This document shows positions 15,027-24,100 of a DNA stretch of 43,463 bases, in pieces (the stretch's first letter is position 1; each line of letters begins with the position of its first letter). This DNA is from Bacteroidota bacterium (GTDB lineage Bacteria > Bacteroidota > Bacteroidia > Bacteroidales > FEN-979), in NCBI GenBank assembly GCA_016868575.1, contig VGGL01000012.1, forward strand, positions 1 through 43,463, written 5' to 3'. The position numbers and the translations under genes were made by a program. The notes beneath the pieces are model-generated. The model was not told the DNA's origin and ran no database searches. It was given only the letters and a program-made list of their open reading frames with translations.

Positions 15027-15730
15027 CCACAGGAACACTCTTCCTTATTCCAACAACGATAGGTAGTGAGCCGCTCAACCACTCCCTGGCACCTTACACC
15101 CTGGAGGTAATACATACCATTCAGGTTTTTATTGTCGAAGAGGTCAAAACAGCTATCCGGTTTCTGAAAAAAGCAGGCCATCCCCTTGACATCGATACGC
15201 TTACCTTCATTGTCTATAATGAGCATAGCAAGGAAAATGATACGCAAGAAGCCTTGAATCATCTTCACCAGGGAAGAACCGTTGGATTACTTTCGGAAGC
15301 CGGCGCTCCATGTGTTGCTGATCCCGGGGCGATCATCGTCCGCGCTGCGCATGCTCAAGGTATCCGGGTGATCCCGCTCACTGGTCCTTCATCCATTCTC
15401 CTGTCGCTCATGGCTTCAGGAATGAATGGGCAGCGGTTCGTTTTTCACGGCTACCTGCCGATTGACCGGCATCAGCTTGTCAGGAAACTCAAGGAAATGG
15501 AGAAGGACGTTTTCCGGAATGACCAAACGCAAATATTCATCGAGGCTCCGTACCGGAATCATCGTTTACTGGAAGCCATCCTTCAAAACTGTCATCAGGA
15601 TATCTCCTTGTGCATTGCCACCAATATCTTTCAGCCTGACGAGTTCATTTTAACGCTCACGGTGGGGGAATGGAAAAAACGCCATCCGGATCTTCATAAA
15701 AAAAATACTGTATTTCTGATTTATAAGTAA
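15011..15730 (+). CDS. RsmI-like tetrapyrrole-methylase-fold SAM methyltransferase
   Basis: A 239-residue protein of the YraL/RsmI-like group. It has the N-terminal LFLIPTTIG loop, VGLLSEAGAPCVADPGA, the central VIPLTGPSSILLSLMASGMNGQ and FIEAPYRNHRLLEAIL. RsmI 2'-O-methylates C1402 of 16S rRNA. In Bacteroidota a short, diverged version exists beside or in place of canonical RsmI, and this gene matches the shorter form (IPTTIGSEPLNHSLAP instead of the usual P-T-P-I-G-N). The target RNA is therefore probable, not certain. It overlaps the PLP lyase gene by 16 bp and precedes the ABC transporter genes by 5 bp. Confidence 0.88.
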   Translation: MDNKVTTGTLFLIPTTIGSEPLNHSLAPYTLEVIHTIQVFIVEEVKTAIRFLKKAGHPLDIDTLTFIVYNEHSKENDTQEALNHLHQGRTVGLLSEAGAPCVADPGAIIVRAAHAQGIRVIPLTGPSSILLSLMASGMNGQRFVFHGYLPIDRHQLVRKLKEMEKDVFRNDQTQIFIEAPYRNHRLLEAILQNCHQDISLCIATNIFQPDEFILTLTVGEWKKRHPDLHKKNTVFLIYK

Positions 15731-15735
15731 TCCCA

Positions 15736-16641
15736 ATGAGTTTAACAAGCATCTTATCTGTTGAAGGGATCACCAAGCGGTTCGGCAAGATCACCGCGGT
15801 GGATAACCTTTCACTGAACCTGGAGCAGGGTTATATCTATGGCCTTCTGGGGCCTAACGGCAGCGGGAAAACCACCACGCTTGGCATCATACTGGACATG
15901 ATCCGGGCTGATGCCGGCAGGTATCAGTGGTTTGGACAGCCATTGACCAAAGAGGCACGCAAGAAAATCGGCGTCGTTTTTGAGACACCCCAATTCTATC
16001 CATACCTCACGGCTATCCAGAACCTGAGATTGATCGCAACCATCAAAGACGCTTCCCCTGAAACCCTGGATGAATTGTTGCGTCTGGTAAATCTTTTCGA
16101 TCGGAGAAACAGCAAGTTTATAACCTATTCGCTGGGCATGAAACAACGCCTCTCCATCGCTGCGGCGCTTATCGGAGATCCTCAGATCATGATCCTGGAT
16201 GAACCGACCAATGGACTCGATCCACAGGGAATTTCCGATATCCGGGAACTGATCAAAAAAATAAATACCCGGGGCATCACCATCCTGTTGGCAAGCCATC
16301 TCCTTGATGAAGTCCAGAAAGTTTGTACCCATGTCACCGTCTTGCAACACGGGAAGAAGCTTTTTGATGGAAAAGTCCATGATGTGCTGGCTATCGACGA
16401 TGCCATAGAAGTCAATGCAGACCGTCCGGACATGTTAAGAAGCGTCCTGGAGGAGAATGAAAATGTAAATAAGGTTTTGACTGAAAACAAACTTCTTCTT
16501 GTTGTCACCAAACCTGGCTATCCCGTGAGATCCCTCCATGAATACCTGATCAGTAAAGGCATTATCGTAACCCATCTGGCGGTGAGAAAGCGAAGCCTGG
16601 AGAAACATTTTCTGGACCTGTTAAAAAAGGAGGAAAAATGA
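15736..16641 (+). CDS. ABC transporter ATP-binding protein
   Basis: A 301-residue ATPase. It has Walker A in GPNGSGKTTT (near residue 40), Q-loop FETPQFYPYLT, signature YSLGMKQRLSIA, Walker B MILDEPTNGLDPQG, and H-loop LLASHLLDEV. The ~80-residue C-terminal extension after the ATPase core is typical of the CcmA/YhaQ-like exporter class. It works with the permease that overlaps it by 4 bp. The likely role is export of a lipid, peptide or antibiotic-like compound, but the substrate is not predictable. Confidence 0.95.
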   Translation: MSLTSILSVEGITKRFGKITAVDNLSLNLEQGYIYGLLGPNGSGKTTTLGIILDMIRADAGRYQWFGQPLTKEARKKIGVVFETPQFYPYLTAIQNLRLIATIKDASPETLDELLRLVNLFDRRNSKFITYSLGMKQRLSIAAALIGDPQIMILDEPTNGLDPQGISDIRELIKKINTRGITILLASHLLDEVQKVCTHVTVLQHGKKLFDGKVHDVLAIDDAIEVNADRPDMLRSVLEENENVNKVLTENKLLLVVTKPGYPVRSLHEYLISKGIIVTHLAVRKRSLEKHFLDLLKKEEK

Positions 16642-17468
16642 GAAAGTTACTGAAGATAGAATGGCAAAAAATCAAGACTTACAAGACTTTTTGGCTGGTC
16701 ATTTCCTTGTATTTCGTGTTCCTTCTTTCAGGGATCATGCTGGCAGAGCTGATCTTCAATGCCATGATTGACGACCTAAGCAAGAACAGCCCCTTCCCCC
16801 TCCCGCATGTCTCTTTCTATACTTTCCCTGATATCTGGCACAACATCACCTACTTTGCGAGTATCCGTTTTGTGGTGATCTTCCCTGCTGTTCTCGTCAT
16901 CATCCTGGTGTGCAATGAATTCTCATTTAAAACCTCCCGGCAGAATATCCTCAATGGTCTCAGCAGAACAGATTTTGTCACATCCAAACTGATCCTGGTT
17001 ACAGTACTCTCCTTTTTTATCCTTCTTGTCATCATGATCTCCTCTCTCATATTGGGTATTATTCATACGGACGAGATCACCGTACAGTCTTTCTTTCACA
17101 AATTTGAATTTCTGGGCGGCTTTTTCATACAGATGCTGACATTGCTGGTTTTCAGCCTTTTCATTGCCTTCATGATCCGGTCAACGGCGTTATCCATTGC
17201 GGTGTTTACTTTCTATGTAATCATCATGGAACCCATTCTGGTGATGATCCTCAAGATCCCTAACTTCCAACCAAATACTGTCGGGCGTTACTTCCCGATC
17301 AACAACGCATTGAACATTGTGGAATATCCCTCTGTAACAGGCTTGATAAAGACGTTGGGGTTCAGGTTGCAGGAAAATGTGGTCTTTCAGGATATTTTCC
17401 TTTCCATCGGGTACACTCTGCTTTTCTGTTTCCTGATCTATTTTTCGATGAGAAAAAGAGATATCTGA
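16638..17468 (+). CDS. ABC-2-type transporter permease
   Basis: A 276-residue membrane protein with about six hydrophobic segments, the first at residues ~17-37 and the last near 250-270. The N-terminal MRKLLKIEWQKIKTYKTFW pattern is typical of ABC-2 family permeases. It has no ATPase motif of its own and is fed by the overlapping ATP-binding gene (ATGA at 16638-16641). It ends 8 bp from the convergent DUF218 gene. The substrate is unknown. Confidence 0.9.
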   Translation: MRKLLKIEWQKIKTYKTFWLVISLYFVFLLSGIMLAELIFNAMIDDLSKNSPFPLPHVSFYTFPDIWHNITYFASIRFVVIFPAVLVIILVCNEFSFKTSRQNILNGLSRTDFVTSKLILVTVLSFFILLVIMISSLILGIIHTDEITVQSFFHKFEFLGGFFIQMLTLLVFSLFIAFMIRSTALSIAVFTFYVIIMEPILVMILKIPNFQPNTVGRYFPINNALNIVEYPSVTGLIKTLGFRLQENVVFQDIFLSIGYTLLFCFLIYFSMRKRDI

Positions 17469-17476
17469 CGAGCCGT

Positions 17477-18283
17477 TCACTTGCCAGCTTTATCTTCCGT
17501 TACCTCTGAGGAGGAAGTTGCATAGCCCATGATCATGTACATGCCATATCCGGCCAGTTCATGGATAAAATTTTGCCAGAGGATGATGTTTTCTGCCCGG
17601 GGAATCAAAACCATGTCCAAGCCGATCCGCCTGACACCGGTGATGTTATTCGTGCTAAAGGGGACTAACTGCATCTTTTCTTTCCGGAAGCAGCTCAGGG
17701 CGCGACGCATGTGCAACCCGGAGGTGATCAGCAGCAAGGGTTTACCGGCAAAGTGGTCCCTCACGATTTCAGAGGTATACAAGGCATTCTGATGGGTGTT
17801 GTCAGAGAGTGAATCACAATAAATATCCTTCTCCGGAATGCCTGTTTCAATCAGGTATTTGCGCATCATTGAGGCTTCACGCATATCCCGGTAGACCAGC
17901 CGTCCTGAACCACCGGAAAGGATGATCTTTTCGATCTTTCCTGTCTGATATAGCCAGATGGCCTGCAAAAGCCGGTCGGTGTTATCCCGGAAGGCCAGAC
18001 GATCAATGTTTGCATCTCGTGTTACGATCCCTCCCCCCAGAACGATCCCTGCGGCATATTCTTGCTTGATTTCTTCCGCCGGTGTCGCCGGTATTTCCCA
18101 CTTTCTAAGGATTTCCTGAAGGATCAATGAATTTGAGAATATCAATAACAAAATGAAAGAGGCTATCAGGAACCGTTTCGATTTCTTCGGGTTTTTGAAA
18201 AAGGCGCCAAGAAACAGCAAAACAATGATCCACGTGAGTGGAGAAAGGAAAAATGAAAATATTTTAGAGATGTAAAAAAACAT
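17477..18283 (-). CDS. DUF218 (YdcF/ElyC-like) membrane protein
   Basis: A protein of about 268 residues. Two N-terminal hydrophobic segments are visible (FFYISKIFSFFLSPLTWIIV and FLIASFILLLIFSNSLIL). A DUF218 domain follows with AAGIVLGGGIVTRD, KIILSGGSGRLVYRD, DSLSDNTHQNALY and LLITSGLHMRRAL. E. coli ElyC and SanA have this architecture and affect envelope and peptidoglycan precursor metabolism; the enzymatic activity is uncertain. The start at 18283 (MFFYIS) is preferred over the ATG at 18325. The latter adds MVCQETNGIILEVA, which looks non-conserved and overlaps the upstream vWA gene. Confidence 0.85.
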   Translation of the reverse strand: MFFYISKIFSFFLSPLTWIIVLLFLGAFFKNPKKSKRFLIASFILLLIFSNSLILQEILRKWEIPATPAEEIKQEYAAGIVLGGGIVTRDANIDRLAFRDNTDRLLQAIWLYQTGKIEKIILSGGSGRLVYRDMREASMMRKYLIETGIPEKDIYCDSLSDNTHQNALYTSEIVRDHFAGKPLLLITSGLHMRRALSCFRKEKMQLVPFSTNNITGVRRIGLDMVLIPRAENIILWQNFIHELAGYGMYMIMGYATSSSEVTEDKAGK

Positions 18284-18291
18284 AGCCACTT

Positions 18292-20361
18292 CTAATATAA
18301 TCCCATTCGTTTCCTGACAAACCATTCAAGCGACAGGAGTGCAAGGATCGCTACAAATATCCAATAAATATTGATGAGTTCCTGATATTTCTTCCGTGAA
18401 TAGGTGATGGTCTTGATGTCGTCTCTTTCATTCAGCGCCTTTTTTAACTGTTTCCACTCCCCAGTCCGGAACATTTTCCCGTCATGTCCTTCAGCGATCT
18501 GATACAATATTTGGTGGTCGGCAGTGAGCTGAGACAGCTCAAGGTTTTTAGGTACCACCGTGAACTCACCGGTTCGGGAGAAATTTTTCGCAGTAGCTTT
18601 ATACTTGTATGACCCAGCGGGTAGGCTGCCGGCATCGAGGGAATAGGCCTGTGTTGTGCGGCTGAAAAGAAATGGATATTGCTTGCCGTCTTCTGCAATG
18701 ATGACCATTTTCACATCAGCATCATTGATCAGTTCATACGAGTCATTATACAACTCGGCTTGAAACTCGACAGGATCTCCTTCCAGGTAGGTGTTCTCTC
18801 CATAAATCCTGAAGAGGCTTTTATCGGTTTTCAATGATAGGTACTGCACCGTCTTTCCGATCAATTCCTCAAAAACATCATGATTGCCCGCCATGGAATA
18901 GTTCATTATCCGCCACTTCCAGAGGTTCTCTCCCGTGATAACGGCCACTTTTCTACCTCCCGGACCGGTAAATAAAATGAGCGGCTGCGATGTTTTCACA
19001 TTTCCGATTTGCTGGTTGATCAGCGTTTGACCGGAAGAGCGGACAGAATAGGTCCCAAACGGGCTGATCAGGGGTGGAAAATCGTTGATCATCCGTCTTG
19101 TTGTGGAAGATAACGAAAACAGGTCGAAGCCATCGTTGATAACCGGCTGAGACTCATTGAAGGTCACTTTTTGAAAGTCGATGACCAGCCCTTGTTGCAG
19201 GCGGTTGAAGGCATTGATGTCGGTCTGGGTTCCAAGCACAAACAGCATGGGGATCCCTTCTGATTCAGCTTCTGAAAGCAGCCTGGTGATGTCATATCCT
19301 GGTGAAGGCAGTTGATACAAAATAACCAGACTGTAGCTTTTCAGCGGCTTGTTGAAGCGATCAATCTGGTCATCCTCCACTTCATTGCTGCGGTGATTCT
19401 CAATGGCCGCCCTCAGCGAGGCAATGTCCGGATGGGGTGATTGATAGAGGATCAGCACGCTTTCTTTGGTGTCAAGGACATCGACAAAAATATCCATGGT
19501 ATTATTTTGCAGGGTCCATTCATTGGCAACCCCTTTCAATGTAATCCTGAAACGGTTAACGCCTTTTTCATTGGCCGTCAGCGAATATTCCCTTTTCAGG
19601 AAGAAGTCACCGGAGGTGATGCTGATCTCTTCTGAAACAAGCAATGATGCGTCTTTTCTGATCTCCAGCGTGGTTTTTTCACCTTTGCATTTGTTGGCTT
19701 TGATCAGCACTTCAACCGGGAAAGTGTTGCCCGGAAACGCCATCCTGTTGTAGTTCACTTTGCTGATGAACAGGTCTTTTTGCACCGTTGTATCTCCCAG
19801 TGCGACGGTATAGATCGGGTATCTGATGTTCCCGGAAGCATAGACAGGGTTTTCACCTATATTATAAATCCCGTCGGAGGCCAGGATCACGGCTCCCACA
19901 TTCCGGCCTGAGTAGTATGTCCGGAGATGGTCAAAAAACGAAGAGATGTCCGATGCCTGGTCATTGAAGTTTCCGGGTTTGGCTTCCCTTGTCCCGTTCC
20001 CGAAAGAAAAAATTCTAACGTCATAGTCCCGGCTGAGATCTTCGGTGAACTGCTCCCATTCCTTAACATAAGTTTCCCTGAACAAGGCTGAATCCTGGAT
20101 ACCCCTGACAGATGCAGAGACATCCTGCCCGATCAGGATCAACGGTTTTTCATCTTCAAATGAGATCATGCGAAGAAAAGGTGAAAGCAGCATCAAGGCA
20201 ATGATCGATACGGCAAAGAATCTTAAGGAAAACAGGAGAAAGACAAGGATGCGGGAAAAATCGTTTCGTTTGTCACGGTAGTAAAGGGCGACGGCATAAC
20301 CAATGCCAAGCGCAAGGCAGATCAGGTAGAACCACGATGGATAATCAGTGAGCAGGCTCAT
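18292..20361 (-). CDS. vWA-like membrane protein with terminal transmembrane helices
   Basis: A 689-residue protein. Two N-terminal hydrophobic segments (FYLICLALGIGYAVALY and VFLLFSLRFFAVSIIALMLL) are followed by a von Willebrand-A-like domain. The metal-ion site D-x-S-x-S is visible in LIGQDVSASV near residue 79, with DGIYNIGENP further on. Middle beta-sandwich regions follow (IYTVALGDT, VNYNRMAFPGNTFPVEVLI), then a segment resembling a glutamine-amidotransferase-like fold (YQLPSPGYDITRLL), and a C-terminal TM helix (IYWIFVAILALLSLEWF). This layout is known in Bacteroidota BatA-like and 'VWA domain' membrane proteins. The molecular role is unknown. It starts 1 bp after fabG ends and is 8 bp from the DUF218 gene. 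Confidence 0.85.
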   Translation of the reverse strand: MSLLTDYPSWFYLICLALGIGYAVALYYRDKRNDFSRILVFLLFSLRFFAVSIIALMLLSPFLRMISFEDEKPLILIGQDVSASVRGIQDSALFRETYVKEWEQFTEDLSRDYDVRIFSFGNGTREAKPGNFNDQASDISSFFDHLRTYYSGRNVGAVILASDGIYNIGENPVYASGNIRYPIYTVALGDTTVQKDLFISKVNYNRMAFPGNTFPVEVLIKANKCKGEKTTLEIRKDASLLVSEEISITSGDFFLKREYSLTANEKGVNRFRITLKGVANEWTLQNNTMDIFVDVLDTKESVLILYQSPHPDIASLRAAIENHRSNEVEDDQIDRFNKPLKSYSLVILYQLPSPGYDITRLLSEAESEGIPMLFVLGTQTDINAFNRLQQGLVIDFQKVTFNESQPVINDGFDLFSLSSTTRRMINDFPPLISPFGTYSVRSSGQTLINQQIGNVKTSQPLILFTGPGGRKVAVITGENLWKWRIMNYSMAGNHDVFEELIGKTVQYLSLKTDKSLFRIYGENTYLEGDPVEFQAELYNDSYELINDADVKMVIIAEDGKQYPFLFSRTTQAYSLDAGSLPAGSYKYKATAKNFSRTGEFTVVPKNLELSQLTADHQILYQIAEGHDGKMFRTGEWKQLKKALNERDDIKTITYSRKKYQELINIYWIFVAILALLSLEWFVRKRMGLY

Positions 20362-20362
20362 A

Positions 20363-21109
20363 TCAGGTAAGGAGACCGCCGCAAACAGAGATGACCTGTC
20401 CGTTTATATAGGCTCCAAGGTCGGAAGCCAGAAAGAGCGCCACATTTGCAACATCATCCGTTGTCCCTGCCCGGCGCAACGGGATATCTTTGATCCAGCC
20501 TTCCTTCACTTCCTGCGGAAGCTTGGCAGTCATCTCGGTCTCAATGAACCCCGGCGCGATGGCATTGCAGCGGATATTTCTTGATCCCAGCTCCAGTGCG
20601 ATCGATTTTGTAAACCCAATGATCCCTGCTTTGGAGGCAGAATAATTGGCCTGTCCGGCGTTTCCCTGGATCCCGACAACAGAACTCATATTGATGATGG
20701 ATCCATTGCGCTGCTTCATCATCGGTTTTTGCGCAGCCCGGGTCAGGTTGAACACCGACTTCAGATTGATCGCTATCACCCGATCCCAATCCTCTTCCGA
20801 CATCCTGAGCAGCAGGTTATCTTTGGTGATCCCTGCATTATTAACCAGGATATCCAGGGTTCCAAAGTCGGCCACCACATCATTGACCAGTTTTTCAGAT
20901 GCAGCAAACGAAGAGGCATCCGAAGCATAAGCCTGGGACTTGACCCCCAGTTGGCGGAGTGATTCAAGCAGTGATAAGGCTTGGTCATCAATAAAAAGGT
21001 CTGAGAAGGCGACATTTGCTCCATTTGCAGCAAAATTGAGGGCTATTCCTTTCCCAATACCTCTGTTCGCTCCGGTGATGAGCGCGGTTTTTCCTTCAAG
21101 CAGTTTCAT
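20363..21109 (-). CDS. fabG: 3-oxoacyl-[acyl-carrier-protein] reductase
   Basis: A 248-residue short-chain dehydrogenase that reduces beta-ketoacyl-ACP with NADPH in fatty acid elongation. The nucleotide loop is TGANRGIGKGIA, and NNAGITKDNLLLRM is strongly FabG-like. The catalytic Ser, Tyr and Lys lie in NMSSVVGIQGNAGQANYSAS and its continuation ASKAGIIGF. The C-terminus RRAGTTDDVANVALFLASD is typical. It sits between the glycogen fusion gene (48 bp upstream) and the vWA gene (1 bp downstream), away from other fatty acid genes, so it is FabG by sequence, but context does not confirm a role in fatty acid synthesis. Confidence 0.93.
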   Translation of the reverse strand: MKLLEGKTALITGANRGIGKGIALNFAANGANVAFSDLFIDDQALSLLESLRQLGVKSQAYASDASSFAASEKLVNDVVADFGTLDILVNNAGITKDNLLLRMSEEDWDRVIAINLKSVFNLTRAAQKPMMKQRNGSIINMSSVVGIQGNAGQANYSASKAGIIGFTKSIALELGSRNIRCNAIAPGFIETEMTAKLPQEVKEGWIKDIPLRRAGTTDDVANVALFLASDLGAYINGQVISVCGGLLT

Positions 21110-21157
21110 ATTTTTTTATAAGTGGTTAATGTCAGAATACTTCAAAAAAATAAATTG

Positions 21158-24100
21158 TCAGATCCAGCGAACCAGGCTGAAATCCTGCCTGTGAGGCAAC
21201 AACGGATGCTTCGGGAACATCCGGAATGCAAAATCGTACACACCGGCCCTTGATATCTTGAGATTGCAGGTAAAAGTAACGATCGACTTCTCAATTTGTT
21301 TTATTTCCATCTCATGGATCAGCATCGGCTCCTTGATCTCATCATTGACTTTTTTTCCCACTATGACTTCAATGCCCAGGTCATTGGGTGAAAGTTCATT
21401 GACATCCAGGGTAACTTCGGCTGTCAGGTATTCGCCAAGAGACAATGGCCTGGCTGTAGAATCGGGGTAGGATAACCCAACAATCTCAACACTCTCCCAC
21501 CCTCGCTCAACTTTACGCTTCCAGCTTGCAATCTCCTTTGCCAGTTGAAAACGGTCCTTCCTGATCGCGCTCCCTCTGGTGAACATCTTTGAATAGAATT
21601 TTGAGACATAGTCATCCAGTTGCCTTTTCATCGTGTAATGAGGCGCAATCTCTGCGATGCAGTGGCGGATGACATCAATCCATTTACCCGGCAAATTCTT
21701 GTTTCCGCGGTCGAAGTATGTCGGAATGATCTCATCTTCGAGGAGGGAGTAAATCGTCTCGGCATCAAGCTCATTCTGATAATGTTCAACTTCAAACATC
21801 CCTTCTTCCTTTAATGCCCAACCAGCGCCTGGTTTGTAGCCCTCTGCCCACCAGCCGTCCAATACACTCAGGTTGATGACTCCATTCATCACCGCCTTCA
21901 TGCCGCTGGTTCCCGACGCCTCCTGGGGACGCATGGGGGTATTGAGCCACAAGTCAACGCCACGGATCAGATACCGCGCTAATTCCATGTCGTAGTTCTC
22001 GATGAAGAAGATCTTTCCGATGAACTCAGGCCGTCTCGAGACTTCAATAATGGTCTTAATGAGGTCCTGACCGGGTTTGTCTTTGGGATGAGCCTTACCG
22101 GCAAAAATGATCTGAACAGGTTTTCTTTTATTGTTGAGGATCCTGGAAAGCCGCTCCATGTCACTGAAAAGGAGATTGGCTCTTTTATAGGTCGCAAAAC
22201 GCCTGGCAAAGCCAATGGTGAAGGCTTCCCGGTTGATGTTTTCCTGAAGCTTAAAGAATAACCGGGGATTGGCATCGCGATACAGCAAATCTTCTGAAAG
22301 CCGGTCGAGCAAATAATCAATCAGCTGTGATTTTTGTTTCTGACGGATGCGCCAGATCGTTTCATTAGCAACTTTGTTAATGGCTGACCACCGGTTTGGA
22401 TCGGATTGATGCTGAGGAAAATCCTCACCAAATTCCTTTTCGTACAGCTGTTGCCAGGATCGGGCAGCCCAGGTTGGATAATGAACGCCGTTGGTCACAT
22501 AATCAATATAGAGCTCTGACGGGAAATATCCCGGAAAAATACGGCCAAACAGCTCCCGAGTGATCCGGCCATGAATCTTACTCACACCATTGGCTTCCTG
22601 TGATAGCTTCAGTGCGCAAACACTCATCGAGAACTTTTCAGCGTGGTTATCCTGATCGATTCTGCCAAGATTCATCAGATCTTCCCATTTGATCGTCAAC
22701 TGATCCGCATAATGGGCTATGTAGGCACGGAGCAGGTCTTCGCTGAAAACATCGTGCCCGGCAGGAACAGGGGTATGGGTTGTAAATAAGGTGGTTGCCC
22801 GCACCACTTCGATGGCCTGGTTGAATGTCAGCATCTCATGCTGGATGAGGTGACGCATTCTTTCCAGGTTGGCGATGGCCGCATGTCCTTCATTCAGGTG
22901 ATACACATCAGGAGTGATGCCAAGCAGTTCCAACATCCTGATTCCACCGATACCCAGCAACAGCTCTTGTTTCAGCCTGTTTTCCCAATCTCCGCCATAA
23001 AGCTGATGGGTGATCGAACGATCAGATTCATTGTTCTCCTCCAGATCCGTATCAAGGAGGTAAAGCGGTATCCTGCCTACGTCAACCTGCCACACTTTCG
23101 CAGTGATGTTCCGCCCGGGTAATGCCAGAACGACGTGAACCCACTCGTTATCAGCTCCCCTCACCGGAACCAGTGGCAGATGGGTGAATTTCTGAGGGGT
23201 ATAGTCGGCAATCTGATCACCATAAACTGAAATGGATTGCCTGAAGTACCCATAACGGTAAAGCAAACCCACTCCAACCATGTTGATGTTCGAATCACTC
23301 GCCTGTTTCAGGTAATCCCCGGCAAGCATCCCAAGGCCTCCGCTGTATATCTTGATGGTATCATGTAGGCCGTATTCCATACAGAAATAGGCGATCTCCG
23401 GCTGGCCCGGATCCTTTTGTTCAAGGATGTATGCATCAAATTTCGAGACAACCCTGTTGAGCTTGTGGATGAACTTGTCATTGTGACTCAGTTCTTTGAT
23501 CTGCTCGTAAGAAAGGGACTCGATGAGCGCAATGGGGTTGTATTTCAAAGCTTTCCATTGTTTCGGATCGATCATTTCAAACAGCTCCGGACCTTCATTG
23601 TTCCAGGTCCACCAAAGGTTCATCGAAAGCCTTCCCAGCCCTTCCAGGCTTTTGGGCAGCGTGGCCTGGATCAATACTTTCTTCCATTCAGGTTTTATTT
23701 CCTGCCCCGCAAGGTAAGATTCAACCTTGTATTGTGCCTGCTTGCCACGGTAAAATTCTCTTCTGATGAGGGTTTTTGAGATGGCTACATCAAAGGCCTC
23801 ATAATACTTTTCAATCAAGTTCTTCCAGAGGGCTGTTCTGGAAACATCGAATGATTTATTCCGAATCTGATATATTTCGTCAGGCGATTTGCAGCCGCAG
23901 GTTCTGATGATTTTCGCGATATTATCAACAACATCCCGGTCGTTATCATCAGTTCTATCAACGACAGAAATGCACTGCAGATCATCTTCAGCAAGTGATT
24001 TCACCCACAACCCAAAACCGGTCAATGTCGTTGTGATCGTGGGGATGTGGAATGCCAGACTCTCCAGCGGCGTATATCCCCAGGGTTCATAATAGGAAGG

